Notes: generated by a model from the letters alone, not told the origin. Shown: positions 19,797 to 27,615, counted from the first letter of the stretch. The stretch is 59,524 bases of DNA from Nocardia carnea (GCF_029868855.1 NZ_JARWOV010000307.1:1-59524), one strand, 5' to 3'. Numbers and translations: made by a program.

Positions 19797-20063
19797 ATGC
19801 CCAAGTCGAAGGTCCGCAAGAAGACCGACTACACGCTCAACCCCGCCAGCCGCACGCCGGTGAAGGTGAAAGCAGCGGGTCCATCGCCCGTCTGGTACGT
19901 CACCATCATGCTCGGCTTCATGCTGGCCGGGCTGGTCTGGCTGCTGGTCTACTACCTGGCGGCCGATCAGATCAGCTGGATGAGTGATCTCAACGCCTGG
20001 AACTTCCTCATCGGATTCGGGCTGATGGTGATCGGGCTCATCATGACCATGCGGTGGCGCTGA
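19797..20063 (+). CDS. crgA: CrgA, cell-division membrane protein
   Basis: The 88-residue protein has a basic N terminus (MPKSKVRKKTDYTLNP), two membrane helices (about 33-55 and 65-85) and the family ending with MRWR. CrgA is an actinobacterial divisome component that recruits FtsI and peptidoglycan synthases to the septum. A CGAGGA sequence precedes the ATG at 19797, and TAGCCT at 19756-19761 is a candidate -10. Divergent from trpG. Confidence 0.93.
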   Translation: MPKSKVRKKTDYTLNPASRTPVKVKAAGPSPVWYVTIMLGFMLAGLVWLLVYYLAADQISWMSDLNAWNFLIGFGLMVIGLIMTMRWR

Positions 20064-20070
20064 CCAGGGG

Positions 20071-20086
20071 ATTACACGGGTGTAAT
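20071..20086. promoter_or_regulatory. palindromic operator candidate upstream of the PH-like gene
   Basis: ATTACAC and GTGTAAT are perfect inverted arms around GG. The site lies 7 bases after the crgA stop and 60 bases before the next GTG, in a short AT-rich pocket. Confidence 0.45.
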
Positions 20087-20097
20087 TAATGCACACC

Positions 20098-20118
20098 TGT
20101 GGATAGCCCTGTGGATAA
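20098..20118 (-). promoter_or_regulatory. two DnaA-box-like sequences in tandem
   Basis: TGTGGATAG (20098-20106) and TGTGGATAA (20110-20118) lie in the same orientation, 12 bases apart start to start. The second is a perfect complement of the TTATCCACA DnaA box. They lie between crgA and the PH-like gene, about 22 kb from oriC. Confidence 0.55.
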
Positions 20119-20145
20119 CTCTCGAGACGGATTGGGGAACACCGC

Positions 20146-20607
20146 GTGCAGCCCGAGAGCACACAACCACGCCTCGCCTGGTCGACTCCGCTGCCGGCGC
20201 TGATCGCGGTCGCCATCGGGGGTGTGATTCTCGCGGTCGCGGCGCTGCTGACCACCGAAGTGCCCGGCAAGTTCTTGCTCGGTGTCGCGGCCGTGGTGCT
20301 CCTGGCCCTGGCCGCTTTGGGTATCCGGCAACGACCGAGGTTGTCGGTCGTACCGGGCGAGCAGCCACGGCTGGTACTGCGCGGGCTCACCGGCGCCACC
20401 GAATACACCCGGGACCGAATTCTGCGGGCACGGATCGTGGGATATCGCCGCCTCGGCCGCCAATCTCCCATGCTGGAAATCGATGTCGACCACCTGGGCA
20501 CCGAACGACTGCTGATCTTCGGCCGGTGGGATCTGGGTACAAGCCCGGAAGACGTCTACGAAACACTTCGTTCGGAGCTGCGTCTGCGCGGCGAATCGGC
20601 CCGCTGA
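20146..20607 (+). CDS. PH-domain-like membrane protein
   Basis: The 153-residue protein has two membrane helices (about 15-37 and 43-60) and a C-terminal beta-rich domain (about 65-150) like bacterial PH (bPH) proteins; it matches the gene next to crgA in mycobacteria (Rv0010c position). Its function is unknown. GTG 20146 is used, with a GGGGAA sequence 10 bases upstream. An operator-like palindrome and DnaA-box-like motifs precede it. Confidence 0.72.
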   Translation: MQPESTQPRLAWSTPLPALIAVAIGGVILAVAALLTTEVPGKFLLGVAAVVLLALAALGIRQRPRLSVVPGEQPRLVLRGLTGATEYTRDRILRARIVGYRRLGRQSPMLEIDVDHLGTERLLIFGRWDLGTSPEDVYETLRSELRLRGESAR

Positions 20608-20649
20608 CGGCTGAACCCGGCGCCGGGACACCCGGTCTCGATTCAGCCA

Positions 20650-20665
20650 TGTTTCACGTAAAACA
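20650..20665. promoter_or_regulatory. parS-like site, 15 of 16 matches
   Basis: TGTTTCACGTAAAACA differs from the parS consensus TGTTTCACGTGAAACA at one base. It lies between the convergent PH-like and rhomboid genes, about 28 kb from the parAB-proximal sites on the other side of oriC. Confidence 0.6.
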
Positions 20666-20686
20666 TCGGTGGTGGCCACCCGGAGT

Positions 20687-21655
20687 TCAGGGCAGCGACG
20701 CCGCAGCGACGCCGATCACCGCCGATGCGGCCAACGCCAGAACCACCAGCGCCACCACACCGACCATCCGCGCCTGCTCCGGAGTCCGGGCCCGCAGCCA
20801 CCCGGGCAGGAACATCACGCCCAGCGTCGCGAGTGTGCCCGCGGCCAGTCCACCGAGATGACCCCACAGCGAGATACCGGGCAAGGAGAAACTGATGAAC
20901 ACATTGATCCCGATCAGGATCAACATGCTGTTCGGATTCTGCCGCAGCCGGACGAGTATCACCGTGATGGCTCCGAACAGGCCGTAGACCGCCCCGGAGG
21001 CGCCGGCGGTCAGATTGTCCTGCGCCAGCAGCATCACCGCGGCCGAACCGCCGAGCAACGAGATCAGATATACCGCCAGATAGCGTGCCCGGCCGAGGAC
21101 CAGTTCGATATCCCGTCCGACGACATAGAGCGCGAACATATTCAGCAGCAGGTGGATCAGGCCGTAGTGCAGAAAGCCCGACCCCAGCACACGGAACCAT
21201 TCCCCGCCGGCGACCGCCGGTGGATACATGACCCAGTCGATGAACAGGGCCGACCCCTGCTCATTCGCCATCAGGCTGCGCGACTGCGCGGCGGTGATCG
21301 CGTACACCACCACGTTGAGGGCGATCAGGACATAGGTGACGAACGGTGTGGCTGTACGCGTGGCCACCGCCCCCGATGCGGTGCGAACCTTGGGTGTACT
21401 GCGCCGGCCGGCCTGGACACAATCGACACAGTGCTGACCGACCGAGGCGGGACGCAAGCACTCCGGGCACGCAGGCCGGCCGCAGCGAGTACAGGAGAGG
21501 CCGGTAGGGCGGTCGGTATGCCGTACGCACACCTGGGCCGGCGGCGAGGGCTGCTGCGGGTTCACCGGGAATCCCGGTCCGAGGACGGCTGAATTATCCG
21601 GCCGGGTACTACCGGGCCGGTACGGCGTGTCGCGCTCACCAACCCATCGTGCCAT
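20687..21655 (-). CDS. rhomboid-family intramembrane serine protease
   Basis: The 322-residue protein has an N-terminal zinc-ribbon-like region (CVRH, CTRC, CPEC, CVDC; residues 43-79) followed by about seven membrane helices. The catalytic dyad is S220 in GASGAVYG and H266 in WGHLGG, with the oxyanion region HLLLNM (H168, N172). It would cleave membrane protein substrates within the bilayer. ATG 21655 has AAGGAG five bases upstream, which decides against the much longer upstream reading. The substrate is unknown. Confidence 0.9.
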   Translation of the reverse strand: MARWVGERDTPYRPGSTRPDNSAVLGPGFPVNPQQPSPPAQVCVRHTDRPTGLSCTRCGRPACPECLRPASVGQHCVDCVQAGRRSTPKVRTASGAVATRTATPFVTYVLIALNVVVYAITAAQSRSLMANEQGSALFIDWVMYPPAVAGGEWFRVLGSGFLHYGLIHLLLNMFALYVVGRDIELVLGRARYLAVYLISLLGGSAAVMLLAQDNLTAGASGAVYGLFGAITVILVRLRQNPNSMLILIGINVFISFSLPGISLWGHLGGLAAGTLATLGVMFLPGWLRARTPEQARMVGVVALVVLALAASAVIGVAAASLP

Positions 21656-21759
21656 GTGCTCCTTTTGTCCAGTGCCGGTCCGCGGACTCCCCGGCACCGC
21701 CGGGCAGCCCGCTGACCTGCTGGTCTGCGCCGAACGCGCGGCTGTGCCAGAGTTGAGCC

Positions 21760-21972
21760 ATGAGCTCGAACCCACTGCGTCCGTCCGGTCGTTCGCGCTA
21801 TCGGCTGCTCGCCGCCGCCGCGGTAGCCGCGGCAGGCGGTACCGCGTGGCTGGTGCGCAGCAAACGTCCACAGCCACCCGAGCCGGCTCCCGCTCCGCCG
21901 CGTATCGGCCAGACCCGCACCGGTACCGCCGCGGCCACCACGAACGGGGCCGCAGCACCCACCGAGAGCTGA
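21760..21972 (+). CDS. small hypothetical membrane-anchored protein
   Basis: The 70-residue reading has a basic N terminus, one Ala-rich hydrophobic segment (about 16-31), then a Pro/Ala/Thr-rich tail. This layout suits a small secreted or anchored protein. The ATG has only a weak upstream GAG motif. It ends 8 bases before the convergent ABC permease gene. It may be a chance open frame, although its composition is protein-like and it fills the gap. Confidence 0.45.
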   Translation: MSSNPLRPSGRSRYRLLAAAAVAAAGGTAWLVRSKRPQPPEPAPAPPRIGQTRTGTAAATTNGAAAPTES

Positions 21973-21980
21973 TCGCGCCG

Positions 21981-22838
21981 TCAGCGGCTGACGGTCTTGC
22001 GGTACTGGCGCAATGCCAGCGGGACGAAGACCGCCAGGATGATCACGACCCAGATCAGCGTCGTCGCCACCGGGTGCTGCAGGGACCACGCGTTCGACTC
22101 GTCGACGAGCGGCGAGGAGTTACCGAACAGGTCGCGAGTAGCCTGGGCCAGCGCTGATACCGGGTTCCATTCGGCGAAGATCCGCAACGGTGTCGGCAGA
22201 TCCTGCAGCGGTACGAAGGTATTGGCCAGGAAGGTGAGCGGGAAGATCACCATGAAGCTCGCATTGTTGAACACCTCGGGCGTGTGCACCAGCAGGCCCA
22301 CCACCGCCATGATCCACGAGATCGCGTAGGCGAACAGCAGCAGGAGCGCATAGGCCAGCACCGCGTCCAGTAGCGATCCGCGGATCCGCCAGCCGACCAC
22401 CAGGCCGGTGAGCGACATGACCACCAGACTCACCACATTGATCACCACATCGCTGACGGTGCGCCCGATCAGCACCGAGGACGGGGCCATCGGTAGCGAG
22501 CGGAAGCGGTCGATGATGCCCTTCTGCATATCCTCGGCGAGGCTGAGGCCGGTGAACGTGGACCCGAACACGACGGTCTGCACGAAGATGCCCGCGATGA
22601 GGAATTCCCGATAGCCGCCCTCGAGGCCCGGGATCTTGATCGCGGTGCCGAAGATATAGGCGAACAACAGTACGAACATGATCGGCGAGAGCGTGCTGAA
22701 GATGAGCACATCGGGCACTCGCTTTATTTTGATCACATTGCGTTTGGTGACGGTGAGGCTGTCGCTCACCACCATGGACAGTCGCTCGCCCAAACCGAGT
22801 GATTCCGCCGGAGCGCCGGCCGTTGCCACCGCGGTCAT
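21981..22838 (-). CDS. ABC-2 type (DrrB-like) exporter permease
   Basis: The 285-residue protein has six membrane helices and the ABC-2 permease pattern of DrrB/daunorubicin exporters, including LAEDMQKGIIDRFRSLPMAP and the NNASFMVIFPLTFLANTFVP stretch. With the overlapping ATPase gene it would form an exporter for a lipid or drug-like hydrophobic molecule; the substrate is not evident. The ATG at 22838 overlaps the ATPase stop by four bases, so they are translationally coupled. Confidence 0.9.
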   Translation of the reverse strand: MTAVATAGAPAESLGLGERLSMVVSDSLTVTKRNVIKIKRVPDVLIFSTLSPIMFVLLFAYIFGTAIKIPGLEGGYREFLIAGIFVQTVVFGSTFTGLSLAEDMQKGIIDRFRSLPMAPSSVLIGRTVSDVVINVVSLVVMSLTGLVVGWRIRGSLLDAVLAYALLLLFAYAISWIMAVVGLLVHTPEVFNNASFMVIFPLTFLANTFVPLQDLPTPLRIFAEWNPVSALAQATRDLFGNSSPLVDESNAWSLQHPVATTLIWVVIILAVFVPLALRQYRKTVSR

Positions 22839-23905
22839 CTGCTCTTTCCTTCCATGACTTCGAATTCGCCGGTATTTCGCGACGCGTCGGCCGCCGAGTC
22901 GGGGGAACCGGAGTCTTTCCGGCCGGCCCGGTCGCCGGAGTCCGCCGCCGTCTCGCTCGGTTCGCCGGCCTCGTGACCGGTGAGCGAGAGGAAGACATCG
23001 TCGAGCGAAGGGCGACGTAACCCGACGTCCTGAATTTTCACTCCCTGCTCGGTGAGCCGGCCGATGGCGGCCACCAATGCCTGCGACCCATCGCTCACCG
23101 GCACCACCACGCGACGCAGGCCGGGCTCGAGGTGGATTTCCCCGTCGGCCAACGGGCTCAGCGCCTGCTGCGCGACCGCGAGGTTGTCGATATGGTCGAC
23201 CGTCAGTTCGATCCGGTCGCCGCCGACCATGCTCTTCAATTCGTCGGCCGTACCGCGGGCGATCACCTGGCCGCGGTCGATCACCGCGATGGCATCGGCC
23301 AGCCGGTCGGCCTCCTCCATGTACTGGGTGGTGAGCAGCAGCGTGGTACCGGCGGCGACCAGTTCCTCGATGACATCCCACAGATCCAGCCGGGCCCGCG
23401 GATCCAGTCCGGTGGTGGGTTCGTCGAGGAACAGCACCGGCGGGTTGGCGACCAGGGCGCCGGCCAGGTCCAGTCGCCGGCGCATACCACCGGAGTAGCC
23501 GCGCACCGGGCGATCGGCGGCGTCACTGAGCCGGAACCGTTCCAGCAGCTCACGGGCGCGTTCCTTACTACGCCGCGTACCCATGTGATAGAGCCGTCCG
23601 ACCATTTCGAGGTTCTCGAAACCGGTCAGATACTCGTCGACAGCCGCGTACTGACCCGACGCACCGATCCGGGAACGTAGTGCCCGCGGCTGGGCGAGCA
23701 CATCGATTCCGGCCACCGTCGCCCGCCCGGCATCGGGCACGAGCAGGGTGGTGAGCACCCGGACGGTGGTGGTCTTCCCGGCCCCGTTCGGCCCCAGGAG
23801 CGCGGTCACCGTACCTTCGGGAACCGTCAGATCGAGGCCGTCGAGGGCCCGGACCCGGGGACCGTAATGTTTGACGAGACCCTCGGCGACGATTGCGTCG
23901 GGCAT
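22835..23905 (-). CDS. ABC transporter ATP-binding protein (DrrA-like)
   Basis: The 356-residue ATPase has Walker A GPNGAGKTT (38-46), signature YSGGM (137-141) and Walker B VLFLDEP (157-163), plus the extended DrrA-type C-terminal domain and an acidic Ser/Asp-rich tail. It powers the permease encoded immediately downstream. Exporters of this type move daunorubicin, lipids or phthiocerol-like molecules. It is divergent from the MpaB-type oxygenase gene across a 900-base region that holds the 6C RNA. Confidence 0.92.
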   Translation of the reverse strand: MPDAIVAEGLVKHYGPRVRALDGLDLTVPEGTVTALLGPNGAGKTTTVRVLTTLLVPDAGRATVAGIDVLAQPRALRSRIGASGQYAAVDEYLTGFENLEMVGRLYHMGTRRSKERARELLERFRLSDAADRPVRGYSGGMRRRLDLAGALVANPPVLFLDEPTTGLDPRARLDLWDVIEELVAAGTTLLLTTQYMEEADRLADAIAVIDRGQVIARGTADELKSMVGGDRIELTVDHIDNLAVAQQALSPLADGEIHLEPGLRRVVVPVSDGSQALVAAIGRLTEQGVKIQDVGLRRPSLDDVFLSLTGHEAGEPSETAADSGDRAGRKDSGSPDSAADASRNTGEFEVMEGKSR

Positions 23906-24557
23906 GATTCTCCTGATTCGAGTGATTGTGCAGGGCGGAGTGGTCTATCCGCCGATGGCGACAGGGGGCCATCGACCTGAGTGCGTCCGGCGAACGGCCG
24001 TATATCGGGCCAGTATTGTCCCGGGCGGCGGGGTTTTCATCCGATTTATCCGGTTGCCCGGTGGCGTGCGGAGTTCGGCGGTGTCCGTACACGAACCGGC
24101 GGTGCCCACGCAGGAAGACGAAAAGGGCCGTACCCCGGCCCGACTGTGCTCGGGGTAGCCGGTACGGGGTACGACCGGTTTCGATCCTCGCGGCACCGGC
24201 CTGCCCGGTCGCGCGTAGCGGACTACCCGATTCGCCGGGCAGCGGTACTCGGATCCGCACAAAGCCGCCGACGCAGCCGGGGTGTCGGAGTTCACGACCG
24301 GAAGGCACAGCCGCATAGTGGCATCGACCTCCGACAACTTCGACGGTCGCGTCGCGGCAACCGGCCGTATCGAACGACTGGTCCGACGCTGTCGGTATCG
24401 CCGGGAAACCCGGTGTAGCAGCACTTTCGACAACCTCCGGTGTACCTCGCCCGCGTCGGGAACACCTCCACCGGCCGACCGTGGGAAGGTTGTGAACCGC
24501 ACCAAAAAAAGTCGGAAACTACTGGGCCTCTTGTACGCGTAAATTCGGATCATCGCG
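23906..24557. other. gene-free region between ABC exporter and 6C RNA
   Basis: About 650 bases contain no reading frame with protein character on either strand. It should hold the promoter of the ABC genes near 23905. The end of the stretch carries an A7 run at about 24503-24510, 50 bases upstream of the 6C -10 element, that could act as an UP-like element. Nothing else is recognised. Confidence 0.4.
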
Positions 24558-24563
24558 TAGGAT
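24558..24563 (+). promoter_or_regulatory. -10 element of the 6C RNA
   Basis: TAGGAT fits TANNNT and places the transcript start near 24570, just before the first C-loop hairpin. Confidence 0.5.
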
Positions 24564-24569
24564 CGAACG

Positions 24570-24645
24570 CGTCGGCCCCTCCCCCCCGGGCCGACCTTAC
24601 GCGGGCCTCGGCTAACTCCCCCCCTTCGCCGAGGCCCGCTCTCAT
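24570..24645 (+). ncRNA. 6C small RNA (two C7-loop hairpins)
   Basis: Two tandem hairpins each display a run of seven cytosines in the loop. The first has arms GTCGGCCC (24571-24578) and GGGCCGAC (24588-24595). The second has 12-bp arms at 24601-24612 and 24628-24639. This two-hairpin, C6-or-more loop layout is the hallmark of the actinobacterial 6C RNA motif (B11 in M. tuberculosis), whose C-rich loops pair with G-rich ribosome binding sites and which affects cell division and DNA replication genes there. The second hairpin probably also ends transcription. The call rests on structure only. Confidence 0.75.
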
Positions 24646-24808
24646 GTCCGGGCCCGCTGCCGAGTCGCGCGGATAGCCGGGACTTCTGCAACAAACCCCG
24701 CGCACGCCCCCCGTTTCGTATCCGGCGGCAACTCCGGAGCCGCGATGGTGAGAGATTTGGAGTATCATCGTCTCATCAGATCGATGCAGTAGATCAAGGG
24801 AGATCCGC

Positions 24809-25720
24809 ATGACCGCGTCCGTAGACGTCGCAGCCATCGACACCCATGCTCCGGCCGAGCGCCGGCCGTTCGGTCCCGGCACCCGGACTTGGGAAGAAGT
24901 CGGACTGATCACCTTCTCGCTGACAGCGGGCTCGGCCTTCCTGTTGCAGACCATGGAACCCTCGATCTCCGCGGTGGTCGATGCCCACTCCACCTTCCGC
25001 ACCGACCCCATCGGCCGCGCCCTGCGCAGCCTGTCCGCGGTGATGATGTGGACCTACGGCGGTGAGGAATCGCTCGGCGAGACCGACCGGTTACGCAAAA
25101 TGCACGCCACTCTCAACACCACCGACGCCGATGGAAAACGGCACACCGCCCTGTCCAGTGGCCCCTGGGCCTGGGTGCTGCACACCGGTACCTTCGCCTT
25201 CGCCGAGAACGCCGAGTATTTCGCGAAACGGCCGCTGACCTCGGCGGAGAAGGAAGAATACTACCGCGAGACGCTGCAGCTGATGCGCAACTTCTACGTA
25301 CCACCCAAGGAGCTGCCGGCGTCCTACGCCGACTTCGAGAAGTTCTTCGCGGACCAGGTGGAAAATCATCTGGAAGCCACCCAGACCGCATACGACTACC
25401 TGAAGGTAATCCGGACGATCGCCCCGCCCACCCAGCTGCCTCATGCCCTGCACCCGCTGTGGCGTGCGGTGACCGGTCCGTTCGGCCGGATGCAGTACTT
25501 CGTCACCGTCGGCACCACCCCCGAAGTGGCGCGCCGCAAACTCGGTCTCACCTGGACCGAGTCCGATGAGCGCAAATTGCGCGTTCTCGGCTGGTTCATC
25601 GCCAGGCTGGTTCCCTTGCTGCCCGAGCGGTTGCGCTACTTCCCGATCGCCTACGAAGCCCGCAAACTCGAACGCGACAAGGCCCGGCTGCGCAAGGTCA
25701 TCGATATCCGGCCGCTCTGA
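24809..25720 (+). CDS. oxygenase MpaB-family (DUF2236) protein
   Basis: The 303-residue protein is all-helical in composition and carries DUF2236 features: MEPSISAVVDAHSTF, DPIGRALRS, LRKMHATL and a WAWVLHTGTFAF helix. DUF2236 includes haem-binding latex-clearing oxygenases and the fungal MpaB oxygenase, which cleaves a side-chain double bond in mycophenolic acid synthesis. The substrate here is unknown. ATG 24809 follows AAGGGAG. A strong terminator follows at 25734. A second, longer family member lies at 29401-30678. Confidence 0.85.
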   Translation: MTASVDVAAIDTHAPAERRPFGPGTRTWEEVGLITFSLTAGSAFLLQTMEPSISAVVDAHSTFRTDPIGRALRSLSAVMMWTYGGEESLGETDRLRKMHATLNTTDADGKRHTALSSGPWAWVLHTGTFAFAENAEYFAKRPLTSAEKEEYYRETLQLMRNFYVPPKELPASYADFEKFFADQVENHLEATQTAYDYLKVIRTIAPPTQLPHALHPLWRAVTGPFGRMQYFVTVGTTPEVARRKLGLTWTESDERKLRVLGWFIARLVPLLPERLRYFPIAYEARKLERDKARLRKVIDIRPL

Positions 25721-25733
25721 CCGACCGGCGAAC

Positions 25734-25771
25734 GGCCCCCGGACACGAACCTCGTCCGGGGGCCTTCTTCT
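25734..25771 (+). terminator. terminator of the DUF2236 gene
   Basis: GGCCCCCGGAC (25734-25744) pairs with 25754-25764 around a 9-base loop, followed by TTCTTCT. Confidence 0.85.
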
Positions 25772-25817
25772 GCATCGATACACTTCGGGCGAGCCGAGTT
25801 CGACAGGAGTACCGACC

Positions 25818-26330
25818 GTGACCAGCAGTACAACCACGCTTCCCGAATACGAACAGGTGGTCCGGCTGCCGCGCGAACTCGGCCCGATCACCGTCCCCGA
25901 GAGCTTCCGGGACGAGAACGACCATATGAACATCAGGCACTACTTCGACCTGTGCGTCGAAGCCGGTGGACTGGTCTTCGAACGTATCGGCATAACCGAC
26001 GAATACCGCGCGAGCCGCGGCACCGGCTTCTTCACCGCCGAACATCACATCCGCTACTACGCCGAAACCCGGGTCGGCGAGGAAGTTTCGGTCTACGTGC
26101 GGGGTGTGGATCGCTCCGACAAGGTGGTGCATGTGGTTGCCATGCTGGTGAACGACACCACCCGGCGCCTCAGCTGCACACTCGAGATCACCGCGATCCA
26201 TGTGGATCTGCGCACTCGATCGGCCACCTCGTTCGCGGCCGATACCGCCGCGGCCATCGATCGCGAACTCGCATCCGACGCTGCGGACTGGCCCGTGCCG
26301 GTCTGCGGAGCCATGGGGATACGCCGCTGA
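25818..26330 (+). CDS. hotdog-fold acyl-CoA thioesterase (4HBT family)
   Basis: The 170-residue protein has the 4HBT pattern: DENDHMNIRHYFDLCVEAG (catalytic Asp/Asn and His region) followed by the TAEHHIRYYAETRVGEEV beta strand. It probably hydrolyses an acyl-CoA or carnityl-CoA-type thioester. GTG 25818 is chosen because AGGAG lies 8 bases upstream at 25805-25809; an earlier in-frame start would run through the terminator. It faces the cold-shock gene with an 18-base gap. Confidence 0.82.
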   Translation: MTSSTTTLPEYEQVVRLPRELGPITVPESFRDENDHMNIRHYFDLCVEAGGLVFERIGITDEYRASRGTGFFTAEHHIRYYAETRVGEEVSVYVRGVDRSDKVVHVVAMLVNDTTRRLSCTLEITAIHVDLRTRSATSFAADTAAAIDRELASDAADWPVPVCGAMGIRR

Positions 26331-26348
26331 ACGCTGCCCCTGCGGGAG

Positions 26349-26636
26349 TCAGGCCGGTTCGGCGCCGTTACCGGAATCGGGCCGACCGGCCGCCGGGCGA
26401 ACCGTCACCGCTTCGTGGCCTCGGGGGCGGGCCGTACTGACGAACACCACCGGTTGCCCGGCATGCAGGGTTCGGTAGCCGTCGGTTTCTATGCACCGGT
26501 ATTCGACGAAGACCTGTTCGGTCCCGTCGTCGGGCTTGATATAGCCGAACCCTTTCTCGGAGTCGAACCAGAAGACTCTCCCCCGTCTCCAATCCGATCG
26601 GTCGATGCCGGGCGCGGCAGACTCCGAAGGGGTCAT
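26349..26636 (-). CDS. cold-shock domain protein
   Basis: The 95-residue protein has a cold-shock domain (about 17-68) with the RNA-binding motifs RNP1 (KGFGYI) and RNP2 (VFVEY, where VFVHF is usual), flanked by N- and C-terminal extensions of about 16 and 27 residues. It would bind single-stranded nucleic acid as an RNA chaperone or antiterminator. The longer size differs from the standard ~67-residue CspA type. GGAGAAG precedes the ATG at 26636. Confidence 0.85.
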   Translation of the reverse strand: MTPSESAAPGIDRSDWRRGRVFWFDSEKGFGYIKPDDGTEQVFVEYRCIETDGYRTLHAGQPVVFVSTARPRGHEAVTVRPAAGRPDSGNGAEPA

Positions 26637-26731
26637 TACCAGGTCTTCTCCACTCGTGATGTCTTGGTCGACACCTCAAACGTACGCCCAGTAGCCGTTG
26701 ACGTCACGAACGGTGTCACCGGGCACGTCGT

Positions 26732-26737
26732 TACGGT
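26732..26737 (+). promoter_or_regulatory. -10 element with leaderless spacing
   Basis: TACGGT (TANNNT) lies 6 bases before the GTG at 26744, the same spacing as at 1061, 18586 and 30911. Confidence 0.3.
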
Positions 26738-26743
26738 GCCTTT

Positions 26744-26869
26744 GTGCCGGCAGCATCCTTCCTCACCGACACCCGCGCCGGCTTCACCGTCGATATGCGT
26801 CTCTTCCGGGAACCCGCCCGAACGGAACCGACCCCGCAGGCGGCTCTGGTGTTGCTGCGCTCGAGCTGA
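26744..26869 (+). CDS. possible 41-aa leaderless small protein
   Basis: GTG 26744 opens a 41-codon frame containing SFLTDTRAGFTVDMRLFREP, with a -10-like element at leaderless spacing. It lies between the cold-shock promoter region and the XRE inverted repeat. No family is recognised and it may be chance or a remnant of a larger gene. Confidence 0.25.
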   Translation: MPAASFLTDTRAGFTVDMRLFREPARTEPTPQAALVLLRSS

Positions 26870-26902
26870 AAGAGCGCCGGTACGTCCATCGAAAGGATCT
26901 GT

Positions 26903-26939
26903 GTCCACATCATTTCGATGCGATCGAAATGATGTGGAC
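26903..26939. promoter_or_regulatory. 37-nt perfect inverted repeat upstream of the XRE gene
   Basis: Arms 26903-26919 (GTCCACATCATTTCGAT) and 26923-26939 are exact inverted copies around GCG. It lies 87-123 bases before the XRE regulator start. An ATCATTTCGAT half-site recurs at 26999-27009, next to a TTGACG hexamer. Confidence 0.7.
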
Positions 26940-26998
26940 CGCATCTCCGGTGCCGGTCGGGGCCCGAGTTGCGACCTATCGAACTGATTCTTGACGCA

Positions 26999-27009
26999 AT
27001 CATTTCGAT
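26999..27009 (+). promoter_or_regulatory. third copy of the XRE-locus half-site
   Basis: ATCATTTCGAT repeats the inner 11 bases of the left arm of the inverted repeat at 26903-26939. It starts 3 bases after TTGACG (26991-26996 by position), so a protein bound here would cover a -35 region. Confidence 0.5.
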
Positions 27010-27025
27010 AGACAAACCTGGTCAG

Positions 27026-27547
27026 GTGGTGATCAAGAAGAACCCGCTCGGCCCTACCGGGGATACCGTCAGGGAAAACATCCTCCGCTACCGCACTCTG
27101 ATGAACCTGGGGTATGCCGAACTCGCGCGCAGTCTCGAGGCACTCGGCCGCCCCATCCCGGTGCTGGGTCTGTCGCGGATCGAGCGTGGCGAGCGCCGGG
27201 TCGATGTGGACGACTTGATGGCGCTCGCAGTCGCACTCGGGGTCTCCCCCACCAGTCTTCTGCTCCCGGACACGGGTGATTCGGACGACACCGTCACGGC
27301 CACCGGAATCGACGGCACGGCCGGGGACCTCCTCGGCTGGTTTCGTCTGCACACTCCGTCCGCGCATATCGGCAAACCGGCCGGCCGGCGGTTCGTACGC
27401 GACGCCATCCGCTTCATCGCCGACGCCCGCCCCCGGTGGGATATCGAAGGCCTCACCCTCGAACAGCTCCCCGGGGTCGGCCATCAGGAATACGCCGCGG
27501 AGATAACGGAAAAGGCGCGACGAGCGGATGGCAACGACGGCCGCTGA
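27026..27547 (+). CDS. XRE-family helix-turn-helix regulator
   Basis: The roughly 173-residue protein has an N-terminal Cro/C1-type HTH domain: ENILRYRTLMNLGYAELARS, LSRIERGERRVDVDDLMALA, VALGVSPTSLLLP (about residues 14-80). The C-terminal half contains an ARPRWDIEGLTLEQ region of unknown role. Standard XRE domains of this kind recognise inverted repeats, and a 37-nt perfect one lies upstream. The start is uncertain: GTG 27026 or 27029 fit the family N terminus; TTG 26969 is also in frame. No strong ribosome site is seen. Confidence 0.75.
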   Translation: MVIKKNPLGPTGDTVRENILRYRTLMNLGYAELARSLEALGRPIPVLGLSRIERGERRVDVDDLMALAVALGVSPTSLLLPDTGDSDDTVTATGIDGTAGDLLGWFRLHTPSAHIGKPAGRRFVRDAIRFIADARPRWDIEGLTLEQLPGVGHQEYAAEITEKARRADGNDGR

Positions 27548-27615
27548 TACACGATCCCCGGCCGGGCGCCCGCCAGCACACTCGTAGCGGGTCGAAATCA
27601 CACGCCGATCCCGGC

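Noticed and set aside
23945..24694. 249-codon minus-strand frame between the ABC genes and the MpaB gene
   Set aside because: It is Arg/Pro/Ser-rich without domain character, and it overlaps the 6C RNA.
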